A stretch of DNA of 64,000 nucleotides from Dromaius novaehollandiae (Eukaryota > Chordata > Aves > Casuariiformes > Dromaiidae), in assembly GCF_036370855.1 (NCBI RefSeq), contig NC_088112.1, positions 587,769 to 651,768 on the forward strand. The letters are read 5' to 3'. Positions 43,210 to 57,100 of this stretch are shown piece after piece (position 1 is the first letter of the stretch; every line of letters starts with the position of its first letter). The notes under the pieces are model-generated. The model worked only from the letters and a program-made list of their open reading frames with translations. It was not told the origin of the DNA and did no database searches. The translations under genes and the position numbers were made by a program.

Positions 43210-43215
43210 TTTATT
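43210..43215 (-). terminator. EIF4EBP3: poly(A) signal of EIF4EBP3
   Basis: TTTATT on the plus strand (AATAAA on the minus), 165 nt beyond the stop codon. Confidence 0.85.
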
Positions 43216-43379
43216 GATCAAGCGTGAGCTCCCTAGGCAGTCGCACCAGCGCCCATGAGGTGTCACGCGTCCATCCCCAGCATCACAGAGAGGGCTGCAG
43301 CCAGCCGGTCATGGTGCCAGCACCTCCACGAGGCCCAGGAACAGGCCCAGCCATGGCCTGGAGACGGGGAGCTGAGAAC

Positions 43380-45893
43380 TCAGATGTCCATCTCAAACTG
43401 GTCTTGATCTGGAAGGGCAGGGAGGGAAGACAGGGCCAGGGTTAAGATGGGGCTGCCTTGAAGGAAATGCGTAGGAAAAGAGAGTGCTGCAGGGGCAGGA
43501 GACTGAGACTGGGCCAAGTTGAACATTGGGCTGAGCCAGGGTCTCTCCTTGCTCTTTTGGCCAGGTGGGAGCCCCATGCCTCAGGTAGCATGGGGCTATT
43601 CCTCTGCTTGGGCAGGGGATGCAGTGCCCGGGCTGCTCACCTGGCATGGTTTCTTCGCTCTCATTCTGCTCCTTGAGCTCCCCCAGCTTGACGAGGCTGG
43701 GCTGGGCCGGGGAGGTGACACCGGGGATCTGGGGCAGGCAGCAGGGAGGGGTCCTGGCCACGGGTGAATTCTTGCACTCCAGCAGGAACTTGCGGTCGTA
43801 GATGATGCGGGTACCTGCCAAAAGCAGGGGGCAGTCAGGCACCATTGGCCCCTGGCAGCCCCCTTCCCCCAGTGCCACAGCCAGAGCCTGAGCCCAGAGC
43901 AGGGGGAGGCAAGGGGCCGGACCCAGCACTCAGCCGCGGCTGGGAATCGTGGCTACATTTGGAGCCATTGCAGGATTTCCTGTAGGACAGAGTGAAACCC
44001 ATCCTGCATGGCAGCTGTTCCCTGCATCGTTCCTTCCTCCCAAAGCTCCTGGAGCCCTGCTGGGGCCCAGCATGGGCGGGGGGAAATGCCTGGATGCCCC
44101 ACGGCAGCCCTCGTGGCGCTAGCAAGCCCAAAATCCCAAGTCACCTTTGTGCTGCCTGCAGAACTTCAGGCAGGCTTGCCCAGGCTCTGGCACAGCTGAG
44201 GTCCCCAGCGCATGCCAGCATCCAGGAGCCTGCGCTTTGCAGTGCGGCAGGCTCTGGGGTGGATCCCTTCAGCTTTCAACAGCAGAGACCCAGTGTGCCC
44301 CCCCCCCCGTTAGCTTCACGGGGAGGCCTGACTGAGGGCACCACTCCCATCAGCTCAGCTGAGCAAGGCCCCCCTGCGTTCCCCGCAAAGGGAGAAGGCG
44401 CCGGGTTAGACGGGACGCGATGTGCTGAGCGCCAGCTCTGGGCATAACCCCGCACCCCCCACCCCAGCATCCGAGGCGGCTGCTGCCACAGGGAAGGGCA
44501 CGCGCAGGCTCCCCCCGCACACGAGCGCCTGAGGCGAGCTCCGGGACTGAAGCAGCCCGCACCACACTTCCGCTCCCCTTCGCGAAGGCCAGCCCTTCCT
44601 CTCCACGGCGGCGAGGGGCCCCGCTGTCCCCGTGGGAGGCCAGGCCGGGTCCCGAGGGGGCAGAGCAGTGTTTCGGCACCAGGTTGCCAAAGGCAGGGAG
44701 CAGCTGAGGGCAGCAGCTGGCGCAGCACTAGCCCTGCCCAGAACTCCCTGTATGGGCTGGGCCCTTCCCAACATGACAAACACGTTACACAACCCGCGCA
44801 GGCGCCCGCCGCGGCCGTGCCAGCACCTGGCCTGGCTCCCGCAGGCCCCAGATAGGCCTTATCAAGGGCACACAATGGGGCCAGCGCCCACTGGGTGGGC
44901 ACCTGCAGCCCAACCGAAACCTGCTCGGCTCACGCGTGCAGGACAGCACCGCTCCAAGGAGCGGGCAGCTGTCGAAAGAGAGGATCCGTCCGTAGCTGAA
45001 CCAGGCGTTTGGATGGGGGCTGCAAGAGGGGAGGTGGAGTGAGCTGGAGGTACCCCGTGGTGCGAGCCGTACCAGCCTGTTCCTGCCCGCAGGGCTGGAG
45101 AGCTCTGCTCCAAGCAGAGTTTTGTGCGGGACACCAGCAACCCCTCCAGCTCTGGCCAGCCGCACCAGGGCGACTGCATGGCCGCGCTGCCGAGCACAGC
45201 CCTGTCCCAGAGAGGGAGCAGGACCGCATCCAGACACTGCGGCAGCATTGCCAGGAGCTCGCTCACCAGCGATGCAGCCCAAGGAACAGGCACCGTCTCG
45301 GCCTGGGCCAGGACGCAGCACAAGGCAGTGACGGCCTCTGCAGCAGCTGTACACGCCTGGTAAGGCCACCCTACAAAGCTTTAGGCTCCCTTACCTGCCC
45401 CGAGCAGCTAAGGAAGTAACACACCCCAGGGACCCGCCTGGGAGGGGACTGCCGGGGGCCCAGGCCACGGTACTGCAGCAGGAGGCCCGGGCGTCAGCAC
45501 CGCGCAGCTTGCCGCTGCACCTCCGAGCACCGAGCGGCCTCTGCTCCGAGGCGGAGGGGCGCAGGCAGCAGCAAAGAGTGGGAAGGGAAGAGCTCAGGCA
45601 GGGCGAGCCCAGGGCACCTTCCCTCGGGGCTACCCGCAGAGGCCCGCGGCCAGGACCAGCTCTCCCGGGCCGGCAGAGCGCACACAGCCGCCGGCCCCGC
45701 TCCCACCCGGCCGGGCCCCGCGGGCACGACCGCGCTCCCCCGAGGGGCCGCCCTGTCGGGCCCTCCCGCCCTTACCCCCCGGCGTGGTGGAGTAGAGGGT
45801 GCCGCCCGGAGTGGAGCTGTAGCCGTCCGGGCAGGGCAGATCGCGGCCCCCCGGGATGGGGCAGGAAGAAGTGGCGGTGCCCACCGCGGCCAT
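43380..45893 (-). CDS. EIF4EBP3: eukaryotic translation initiation factor 4E-binding protein 3
   Basis: Small, largely disordered repressor that competes with eIF4G for the cap-binding protein eIF4E; mTORC1 phosphorylation releases it. Minus-strand exons: 45776-45893, 43641-43814, 43380-43408; 106 residues. Visible: SCPIPGGRD, two TPGG phospho-site boxes ([15 protein letters not shown]), the canonical eIF4E-binding motif YDRKFLL, the CCLPQIPGV segment, and the C-terminal TOS motif FEMDI that recruits Raptor. The RAIP motif of 4E-BP1 is absent, as expected for 4E-BP3. Assignment to paralogue 3 rests on this and on synteny with ANKHD1 and SRA1. ANKHD1 ends about 1.85 kb upstream on the same strand. 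Confidence 0.95.
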
Positions 45894-46100
45894 GGAGCCG
45901 AGCCGAGCCGTGCAGGGCGCCGGGGCCCGACACGTGTGCGGGCCGGGGCGGGGCGCGCCGGGCGGGCCGCCCCCCCCCCCCCCGGAGCCTCCCCGCCCCC
46001 GGCGCCACGGCCCCGCTCTCCCTCCCCGCCCCCAAGAAGGGGCCTGGCGCTTGGGCACCACCGCTCTCCGAGCCCTCTTCCACCCTAGCAGCACCGGGAA
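45500..46100 (-). promoter_or_regulatory. EIF4EBP3: CpG-island promoter of EIF4EBP3
   Basis: Dense CpG and GC-box-like sequence around exon 1, including a C run at about 45969-45984. EIF4EBP3 therefore has its own promoter in addition to any read-through from ANKHD1. Confidence 0.75.
45931..45936. promoter_or_regulatory. EIF4EBP3: CACGTG E-box upstream of EIF4EBP3 ATG
   Basis: The palindrome ACACGTGT is centred about 40 nt upstream of the start codon inside the CpG island. CACGTG is bound by MYC/MAX, USF and MiT/TFE factors. EIF4EBP3 is a known TFE3 target in mammals, which makes this a plausible functional site. Confidence 0.55.
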
Positions 46101-47740
46101 AGATCTCCCCCCGCTCTCTGCTACGCGTCTGAACCAAGCCGGGCAGCGCTACGGGTCCACCTTTCCAAACGCGCTCCTCCCGGAGCAACCGCAAAGCCAG
46201 CTTGGGAAGCCCGGTCAGCCTTTTGTCTCCCCCAGTCCACTCTCGGTAGTGGCCGATGGCAAACACAAGCTATCCGGACGGCTAGAGCAGACCGTCGGTC
46301 TTCACTCTTCGCCAATGCAATATCTAGGCTAACTCCCAGGCCAGGCATCATCCTGGCCCAGACACTGGAAACGCAGTCCCGTTCCCATGCTCCTAAGCAG
46401 AACACTGTTAGACTGCGTCTACGACAACTCATGCTGGCAACCCCCAGACCAAGCGCCTAGTTCGCACAAAAGCTACTGTATTACAATACCATTTGTTTCC
46501 TTCACCATTTGCCTTTAATACAATTACTGTTAACACAAGTGTTTCTCCTTTAGCGTTTGCATTTATCAGGATGGCAGTAAGAGCAAAAGTTCAGGTTTTT
46601 GCATGTCCTTGTTGAATGCTAGGTAGAATGTCTGAACACATCCAGCATTGCTTCTGAGATTTATTTGCCTATGGTACTCTCATATTACTTGTGCACTTCA
46701 TATTTTCAGCACTCCTGAATATTCAGAAGTAACTGGGACAGAGAACACATGCCATTACATTATTTCAAGAGTTCACTCCATGCAAGTTATCACTGAATCC
46801 TCTCTTTTGGCTGCTCCTTCCTCACGCTTTTCTTGGGGAAACTCTGCTGTTGCATGTAAGGAATGGTCAGGAGGAGGAAGGAAGGAAGGTGGGGAAGTCT
46901 CCATCTGCTCTCTGGCCTGAGAGACCACCGAAAGCGGCCCATTACATTGGACACTTTGTGCACTGTAGTTACCTGCTTGAGAAATGGACCAAATATTCAG
47001 TGTGGTTACTGCAGCAGCACTGAGCAAAAGTAGAAATAAGCGTACTCTTAATGCAACAAGTGGAAAGCTTCCAAGGTACAGCGATACTGGAATCAGTATT
47101 GCCTGTGTGGACAGTGAATCTGCGTCTTAAACGGTATGCAAAAAAAGTTTTTCTTCCTCATGGGAATGACTTGCGAAGCTCTTACCAGATTTAAAGGGTT
47201 ACACGAAGCTTAAAAATCAAAACACATTACATTATTGTCTGGTGGGAAGTGGTCTCTGCTTTCCTAATATCTGCTTCTGGGCAGCTGGTCACAGAGAATC
47301 GGGTGAAGCAACCCTGCATTTATCTAGGAGCTACCTCAGGTTTTGCCTTCTGCAAATTAAGACGTCATTGGTTGCCAAGGTGTCAAGTCAGCCCTTATTT
47401 CCAGCCCCTGAACAATACCTGATATTTCAGGCAACCCACCTGTAAAGAGGGTGCTAAAAGAAGTAGAACTGATCCAGAAGAGAAAAACAAAACAAAACAA
47501 AACCCCAAATCCACACAATCATGCTCACAGAAAACAAAAGGGTAACAACCGGCAGGGGGAAGCACTCAAACTTTGTATCACAGATGACTGCAGCTCAAAA
47601 CCCTCCTCCCCTTCCCCAACCGCATCCATTTGCTAATTAAGTGATCCTAAAAAGGTATACCCCTGGACATGGCAGCTACCAACGACAATATGCATCCTCT
47701 TCCAAAATTCTCACACACAACCTATAAATACTGTTTGCCT
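46101..47740. other. intergenic between ANKHD1 3' end and EIF4EBP3 promoter
   Basis: A transition from GC-rich to AT-rich sequence. There are only short chance frames, no known repeat, and no tRNA or other RNA gene. Confidence 0.6.
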
Positions 47741-47746
47741 TTTATT
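47741..47746 (-). terminator. ANKHD1: poly(A) signal of ANKHD1
   Basis: TTTATT on the plus strand. It implies a 3' UTR of about 420 nt (47735-48160), AT-rich and without other features seen. Confidence 0.75.
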
Positions 47747-48160
47747 GAATATTCAGGTAAATATTTCACATTAATACAGGCTACATAAAGTAGAGCCACT
47801 ATACGACATGAAATTTACTCAACTTTTCCTCTTAAGTATGTAAACAATTATACATGTATTTACCACCCTAAAAGGTTGAAATCATGTAATCATCTAGTTC
47901 TCTGCTGCATACAAGTAGCATTCAGCAGTGTTTAGCCAAAAGCACTAGCTTCATCTGATTTAAGTTCAAAATGGCTAAACTAACTGGAGAACAGAATCAG
48001 TTGTATAGGTAAATCAATTTGTTCTTATACAACGGGCAATCAAGTTTCCATTGTTACAGCCCACAGAAAATTGCTTAGTTAGGCACATTAAAAAATCCCC
48101 AGGGTTCTTCAAGGTCATAAGGTTTCCCAAACAAGGCTAAAAAGGATAGACCCCCTTAAA

Positions 48161-51100
48161 TCAGTTGACGTACTTGAGATGCATGTTTCCGATGTGAGGT
48201 GCCCAGGTGCCAGGCCAAATCTACAGCAAGAAGGAAAAAATACGTCTATTATAAAAACAAATAAAGGTTCCTTTAACAGAGCAATTAAGCACTAGGGGGC
48301 AAGCATAAGGCTCCCCCTAGGATATAATCAGATTGTCAAAAGGCTGGGAGCTATCTTCAGCTCCAGCCAGGTTTTGACTGACAACCAGTACCATACTAAG
48401 TACGCGTCTAAACCCTATCACTTATAATAAAGTTTGTACCCTGCTGAGCATTCTCGAAATTCTGGTCATTTATCTGAAAGCCACATATATTTACAAACGC
48501 ACACTGTAGGGGGAAAAAAAAGTCATGCAAACCATCTTAATTCTAGTATCTAAGAGTGGAAAAAAATTTCACCTATCCAGAAAAAAGGAAAACAAAATAA
48601 AGTATAACTCTGTAAAAAGCCCCACGTAAGCAAAGGTGGAAAAAACGCAGCCACGGTACCTGCTGAGCATCAGTACATTCTGTTGAATTTTGGACAACTT
48701 TGATCATGGGGTTCCAGGCTGGGTCTGGAGTATGGAGCCCATTGAAGAGAGGGCCTCCCGGGCCATCCGCTAGCTGAGGGTGTGAGGGTATTAGAGCGCC
48801 GCCATACATGGAAATCGGTAGGCCCTAAAGGATCAAAAAAGGACCATCAGTGAACAGGGTAGTGGTTATGAAAAATGACCTTATTACCATACGCTTCTGC
48901 GGTGCAGTACCTTTCATCTCACCACCACCAGAGCACTTTTCAGAGATTACATCTACCTCTGCAGTGCTGGGCTAGGACAGAGGCAAGGACAGCACTAGGG
49001 AACGATGCTAAGGACAGAACACACCACATCCAATCTGGAGTTTTTTAAAGCAATGTAGAAAGTAGCTTTACTAGCATTGACATTTTATCAGGCTTCTTGT
49101 TGCAACGGATGACACACAAGCATAAACTCCGTCTGCCAAGATGACAGAGGCAGGTCAAATCCATATGCAAGGTCCACACACTGGTAAACAACTCAGCACT
49201 GTGAGGAAAAGGGGCATCACTGTTCATCTAGGCAGAGTCTGGAATACAAAGACTCTTTGAAGCCTGAGACTCAAGTCAGTTTACCCATGTTCCTGATATG
49301 ACACTTCATCAGTATGCAGCAGCCTCTGCATCACGCTTTCAGATGACCCCATAAAGCCAGACATGGAGGCCTTACAAAATAACATGAGCGTTCCCTCTTC
49401 TCACCTTCACAGCCCATGCTAATTGTACCATGCTCCGAGCTGCAGCCAGGGGTCTGCACTTCAAAGTCTTTACACGGTTTGAGCCCACAAGATTCTTTGA
49501 GCTGAAGATTTTTCTACAAATTACTTAAGAGCCATCTAAAATATTCTTCCAGTTCAGAAAGGGCAAGTTACAGAGCAGCTTTCTGCAGTTATGAGATTTC
49601 TCTCTTGCGTTCAAACGACTGTTGATCTGCAATTCAGAAGATCCCAAAAGCACATGCTACAGCTACTTCTGAAACATGCTGTGAGAAGATGTGCTGTTGA
49701 GTGCATAGTCCTGGACCTTCCTCCCAGGGAGGCTGTGCCAATTATAGCTTGGCTGCATTGCTTTGCCTCAAGCTACGATATTAACACATAAAGCACAGAA
49801 TTACAAGCCGTTCTCTCATCCTGCCCCATCCTTAAGAAAAGCATGAGGTATTCACAGGCATAATTTGCACTGAAAGCACTAAATGTTCAGTCAGCCTCAG
49901 GAGCAGAGCAAGCCTTGGGATACCAATGTTTCCACGTGACTGAGCCTCTGCAAAAGCAAACAGTGGAGAACGATGGAGGTATCAGTGACTAGGCAAGAGG
50001 ACATCTGCAACCTATAACTTCTAGTTTTGTTTAAACAGGCCTCTAGGTTTGGACACCTCTTCTAGTCAGCAGGACAGCACTAGGATGAAAGGAGTTTCAG
50101 GACTAGGTGCAGCAGCAAGGGTAGAAGAGGCATAAACAAAATGGGATACAGTCCTCCTAGCACGTGGAATAAATCTGTCCCTCAACACCAACCCCACAGG
50201 CTTCTCATACCTACTAGCACCGCGAAACATCTGAATGAACCAATGACTTGCCAAACTGATCCCAGTTTGCTTCAGAAAAAAAAAAAAGTGTCATGAACCC
50301 AGTTCTTCTGAGGCTTCTACCACACTGCCCAAATTATGGTTCCATAACAAAGACCTTGGTTCTTTTACAGCCAAAATCCAACCCACTATAACTTACTTTA
50401 GAAAAATCCACAAAACTATTTGGCATAGGTTGGTGGAAAATGTTTGAGGGAGCCACTATTCCAGAATCATCTCGCTCCATTGGCTGATGTTGAGAAAACG
50501 TGCCTGGGTCCGACAATTGCTGATGCATTGGATGATTTCCCATTACAGGCTGAGACCAACCTGACAAGCCTTCTGGAAAGGAGAGATTGAAATTGGCTGA
50601 TTACAGTTAATTACAGATACCCTGGAATACAATTTAACAGCACTAAACACCTCCACAAATCCAGGAAATCCCAGAAAATACATACAGCGCTGCAGAACAT
50701 CTTAGGGCTCGGTTCTGAGCAAAGGCAAATCTCCTGTAGCCTATGCAAAGCAGATGCAATCTTCAGGCTACTAACCCATTACCAAAGGAAACACTCAAGT
50801 CCTATCTGCAGTGTTACCACCTCTCATAGGGAAGCTGCAAAAGGCATGCTCCGTGTAAGGCTGGCCACATACACACATGCACGCTTCCTTTCCCACCAGC
50901 TCCCATGTCCTCCTCTCTGATGTACCCACTATCACCACAGTAACACAAGAAGGAAGAGTTACACTTGTGGCAGAGTCAAAAAAGAAAAGAAAAGGGGGGG
51001 GGGGGAGAGACCAGTAAAACCAGGGAAGTTTGGAAGAGCTAGGCATGTGCCATCTACATGCACATTCATCCTCCAGGCAACTGTGGAGATTATGGAGACT

Positions 51101-54100
51101 ATTAGTAACTTCAAATTTCGGGCATCCACAGAACAGAGCTAAACTTGAATAAACCCCCAAAGCATTGTCTGTGAGCATGCACAAGCTTCACTTGAAAAAC
51201 ACAGCAATGTGGAGACACTAAGGTTAAAGAAAACATGAAGGATTTCACTGAAAAAATGTAACAAATAAAGAAGTTTTAATGGTCCTGTAAAACTACAAAT
51301 GGAAACCATTTACAACTCAAATGCTGCAGCTCCTCCCCCTTTCCACAGGAACTCAAAACTATCAGGAAACTGAATGTAAAACTTCAGCTGTTTCAACGTT
51401 ATGTTCTTTTCAACCAGGGCTGCCTGAAACTGAAACAGCCGTATTATCCAAGAGTCATGAGGAGATCTGTATAAATCAATATCCACAACTATGTGTTTTT
51501 GGATGTATTAGCTGGGCTTACAACTAACATTTTAAAATGTTAACGGGTAACAGCTACAAACTTGGAGGAACACAGCTGTTCCTTTTAAGCAACACAGACT
51601 TGGAGAAGGATTCCCTTAAGAGGTAAAAGTTGTTTACTCTAAAATTTCCTATCATTCAGAAGACTTAATATGAAATATTTGAAGTGTTCTCAGGGTTTGC
51701 ACGTGTACTCTGGCAGATAATCTAGGCTGGGTGAGAACCATCTACATTAGGAGAGAGAAAAAACAATGCCTTCACTGATACACGCTTTCACATCACTTGT
51801 ACATTGTTTTTCCTCTTAGGACATATGTGCAAGTTGATTACAGATTTTTTTTTCTTGATTCACAAGGAACATTTTGTTTTTATCTTTTCTTGTGATTATG
51901 AAGCTTTAGCACTTACTTCAGAGTCTGGAATTTCAATCCTCCTCCCCCTTTCCCTCTCCAACTTTCTTTTCAAATATAGTGTTTCCACAAAGCCCTGATG
52001 GTGTCTTTATGCTAACCCAGACTGTACAATACAGACTTACCAGACACACTGTTAACTCCAAAAGACCAGATACCACTATGACCAACGGGAGCTGTAAAGT
52101 TGGTTCCTAAGGGAGTTGGAGTGACAGATCCGCCCTGTCGAATTCTGGCAAGTCTTTCTGTCCCGATGGGAGGGGGTACCTTTCGATCCTGATTTGTGTT
52201 ACCCGTTTTTGGCTGGCCCAAGTTAGAAGGTGCAGAAGCAGCTGAAAGGGGTGAAGATGATCCTGAGGAAACTGATGGAATAGGAGATTCACCTGGTGAA
52301 AAGAATATTTCTCTTGCTTAATTACATACAAAGCTAGCCAATGTAAATGCTACCTCCTCCCTCCCCCCAACATTATCTTATTGGAAATGGTAAAAAGGTT
52401 TGCTAGGCTTCTTTTGGCAGAACATTCATTGTCCTGAATATTCTTCAGTCTTTCACAGAATTTCCATTCATTTTAATTCTAAAATCAACATTATAACACA
52501 AATGCTTTCAGCCATCAGAATCCTGTGATATTCTCCTGACATTACATTAAATCTAAAATAATTACAAGAAAGAATAAGAAACATGGAAGAGTTTCAGTAA
52601 GATGTGAAGCACCAGCCAGAATACCATAAATATCAAAGCAGCCTGTTTTTCGTATCCACCGCTCCCAGCAGAAGAGAAACTAAAGACAGCTTCCCAAAGC
52701 CACATGTGTAACATAGGTGTGTGAGTTCCACCAGCTTCAGAAGTGTCAATGAATCTCCTCAGGAAAAAATCGAACTTCTTTTGGGCATCCATTTAAACAT
52801 TTTGGTTCTTAAGCTTAGAGTGGCAATGAAGTTGCATGAATGACATGAAACGTCTCTCCACTGAAGATTCTGAATCAAAAGCCCATATTTTCTGTAAAGC
52901 TACTTCCATTTTCTTCCCATTAAGAGAAAAACCCAACTGTTAGCTTGGATGATACATTAACATTTTGGAACGTTTTAGGTAACATTAAACCAGATTTCCA
53001 ATTAAAAAAGTCAAGTATAATTTCAATCCATGGCAAACATGTCATTTTCACCTACTGTCATACAATTTAGAAGAGAAGAGAATTTTAGTTTGGTACAATC
53101 ACCTCCTGCTCCCCCACAACTTCATGACCCCTCCTCTTACAGCCTATGATGACTGAATTTTTGCCCAAATATGCCCTTGGTAATGCTACCAGAACTAGTG
53201 GCATTTGACATGGAAAAACAAAACAGCAAAGCTTTGGGATTTGCATGTCATCCTCACAGATGCTAAAAGCAACTGGAAAAAAAACATTTTGTGCATCACT
53301 GGGTATTTCCTCTCAAGTTACAAAACTACTATAGACAATAACTAAGAATTTATAGATAACTAAGACAGACCCATGAAGTTCCTACATGAATTTGTTGCGC
53401 TTGTCCAAGGATGTGGTGAAAAATGCTGTCTGTTAAAGCTGGGAGTCCCAACAGGCGCTGGCCCTTGAAGGTAAACCCGTGCTCCTTGTATGTTTGCTGA
53501 AAAGCCTGTCAAAGGACCTGAAGAAGAAGTTGTAGAGCTGTTGGATGGATCTAGAGAGGGTAAGCCTGAAATAAACATAAATTTGATTAAGTATATCTCT
53601 TTGGGAACCTGCTTCAAAGCACCAGAGAGATCTAGTGCTCCAAATAATTAAAGCATTTCATCACCTTCAGAGGTATCTGCACATGGCAGGTTTGTTTTAC
53701 AGGTGCATGGCTCTACCTTAGATGGAAACCCACAGAAGGTTTTTCTGTATGTTCTCTGATTTAGCTTAAAGTCTTAACAAAAATAGCCATCCCTTGGTCA
53801 CTGAGAGGAATCAAGCCTGGCACAGAAGGTAAAGGAGAAAAACTGGGAGAGTGGCAAGAATGCTTCCATACAAAAAGGCCACACAGAAGTCAAGCAAACA
53901 GGAATACAGGGCTTTGTGAAAGTCATTATGGAGTCAAACACCAAGGAAGCAATTCACTGCACTACAGTTTTTGCCATCCTATGCAGTTACATTCACATAT
54001 AAATTGGTCAGAGCATACTGTATCCAAGAAAGCAGGGCTGACAATATCCAGCACGACAGGTGAGAGGGCTGCTTTCTACACACATGTGTGAGCTAGGGAA

Positions 54101-57100
54101 AGATGGAAAGAAAGTTCCAAGACCCACAAAAATGATTAGCAAGGGGAATTAGTTTTTAACTGAGCCAAAGCTTTTAAGTACTTCTCCAAAATGTTTTAAA
54201 AGCTTTTATCACACTTTATTACCTAAGAGCAGAAACAGGCATGGCTGTGTGTTTACCTGAGTTTTGGGTTTAGTTTCAAGGGCCTATTAAACAAGATTAC
54301 TTTCAAAATCATTAAAACATTTCAGAATGACCACAACCAGGACTAGCCATACTGCAAGGCTGAAAGTAAGTACCTGCTTATACCCCAGAAGCCTGAAAGT
54401 AGCAGTGGTGAAAGACAATAGCTTAGGCTATAAGCTAGAGGTGCTCCCTTCTCCTGGAGATGTTACTGAAAGCCATTTTCCCAATATTAAAACTGAAGAA
54501 TATATCAGTCAAGTATCCCTGCTTTATTGCTTCCAAAAGCGTCAGATCCAACAGCTGCATTTCCACCGCAAGCAGCTCAGGGACTGCACTCCATCTGCTG
54601 CTGCTCAGGTTCTCCAGCTCCTCATTTTCCACCTTCACTGGAAGCGCTGATCAGTCCAGACCAACTTTCACAGCTATTCCACAGCTTCTAGAACTGAAGA
54701 GTGTCACATACCCGAGGGGTGCTAGCTTCAGCATTGTACAGCACGCTAGGGCCAGCACAGCATGAAGTAGTTACATGGAGACTAATCTTTCCTGAGGGAA
54801 GTTCCTATAAAGACTTCTCCAAAAATCCTTCCCCTACTAGTGAGCACTGAGGAAATGAAAAGTGAAGTAATGTAACAGCAAGTGCTGCTGCCTAGATACA
54901 GAAAGCCAAGAAACCGAGAGGGGTGAGCTGCTCACGTTAACAGAAATAACTCGCTAGATGCGATGAGCTTGCTGCCTATGACAACTGCTAGTTTCCTAAA
55001 CAGAGCACAAAGCATAGACTTATGAAGGGATAGCACTTTTGCAGAAGATGCCCAGCAGTGCCTTTTGAAGGCTTAGGAGGAGGGGGACACAGCTTTCAAA
55101 GAGCCACGGCTGTACAGCTAACAGTTTCGGCCCTGCTGGGTATTTTCTGCAGGCAGTAGAAGAAAGAGGAACAGTCAGAGATAAAGGAATTCAGCAGAGC
55201 AGCAATTTTTCAATTCATAGAGAATGCCTTCTATTATCACCTTGCCTTTCATAAACACGCATGAAAAAAAGCTTTACTCAATATTAAGAATGGCTTCTGT
55301 GAGCAAAGACCAAGGGAATGGTCATTTCAGTAGCCAGCTTCCTAACTGTATATTTACCAATCAAATCAGATTTTACAATACTAAAAAAAATTGCAATAGC
55401 ATACTTTGCAGTTACCTTGACCATGAATTCAAACTCCTCAGTATGCTCTGAAAAAGCATAATTGAGCTTTAGAGATTGGTATATCAATCCCACACAAACC
55501 CTGCTCAAAACCCGGTTTATCAAAGCTCCCAGACACTTCTGCAATGATTAGTTAGCTTCAAGGGCTAACTCCACCTCTCGAGAAAGCGCAATGACACTTT
55601 GTCACTCCATGTAAAGTAGGAAGCCCAGCCATTTCACACAGCTTTGAAGTAACATGCTGCTTTTTAAGCTGACATATTTCAAGTTTGCAAGACCTTTCAA
55701 TGCTACAAGAGCAGGGTCTCAAACACTTTCTTAAAACCTAGAGGAAGTAAGTAATAAATGGATTTCTTTTGGTCATCTCTGTTGCCTCCCCAAACGATGA
55801 GGCTAAGTTGGTCCTCACTCTGCAAGCTGCTAGGACTGGAGAGCTAAAGACATGAACAGGGCAAAAGGCAGCTTCCAGAAGAGATCCATAGCCCGTAAGG
55901 ATATTGGGACAGGTACCTGTGGCTCAAAGGAATAGGTGAATTCGAGAAAATTCAGGCTGCAACTGAGCTTATCCAAGAAGAAAAAAAAAAAAAAGGGGAG
56001 AAGTACTCAAATACCACCTTAAGACAGAAAGGTAACATTTGCTTAAAAAACAAATGCAACCAACACTCCCCCCCCCAACACACACACTTAAATAATGCAT
56101 AGCCAAATAACCCAATTTAACTAAACAGTCTTCACCAAATCAGCTCAGAGGTGATTGCCAAGAGATGCTAATCATTGGACAGATTTGCTATAATCCAGCT
56201 GCGCAAGGCAGGCATGCTAGACAAATCTCTGCTCAGTAAAGTACAGAGGGAGAGCTAGAGATTACAGGACTGGTATCTGTTTGATGACCATTACTATCCC
56301 TTCTCATCATTTAAAAGCACACTGACTCACTAAGCAAGGCCTATCATATTGCTCCACATCCAGCACTCCTGTACCCCAAAGCATAAACCAGCAATGACTG
56401 GACCTTTCTTCTCTCTTTGAATCCTTCGCAAAACCTGCCACTGGAACCTATGGAAACCACTTAGTACAATCACCAGTTCGTCCCATCTCAGAGGCTGACC
56501 CTAACGGAAAGGCTTCTCTGTCTGCGAAGTGGTGCCAGTGAATGAAATGGGTGAACAGAGTGCAGGACCACACTTAGGCTCTAGGGTCAAGGCATTACAG
56601 AGGTCCTCAGCCCACTGTGGCTGTCTCTTTCCTCACTACCACACCTTTCAAATGCCCCCTTCTTTACTTTCCCCTAAAGCGCCTCTCCTTTCGGGTGAGG
56701 GACAAAATTTAGATTCTGTAATGTAGGTGATTAAAAGCAGTACCAAGCAGAAGGACAAGTTAAATGAATAAGCTGATGACTTGACAAAGCAGTCACCTGC
56801 TGTCTGAATTTCAAGGGCACATCCACTTATTTTCAGTTATTCTTCATTTTTCAATATCCCAACCAAATTCCAGCTTGGAAAATTGTGTTCTGCCCAAATA
56901 TGTTTGCACTTCAGCGAATAACTTCTTCATGCTTTTCTCCCCAAAGTCAACTGTGTAATCTGTCCGGGGGTATCCATTTACCATTCCTAACTCTGGGCAG
57001 AAACAGATTCTCAATTATCACTTAAATATTTAAATCATTTAAGCATATACAAGGGACAAAGTCATTTTTCCTAATGAAAAACTGATGACCTTAGCCTAAG

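Noticed and set aside
44276-45419. 200-codon ORFs in the EIF4EBP3 intron
   Set aside because: They fall wholly within the intron between correctly phased exons 45776 and 43814, with GC-driven openness and no family resemblance.
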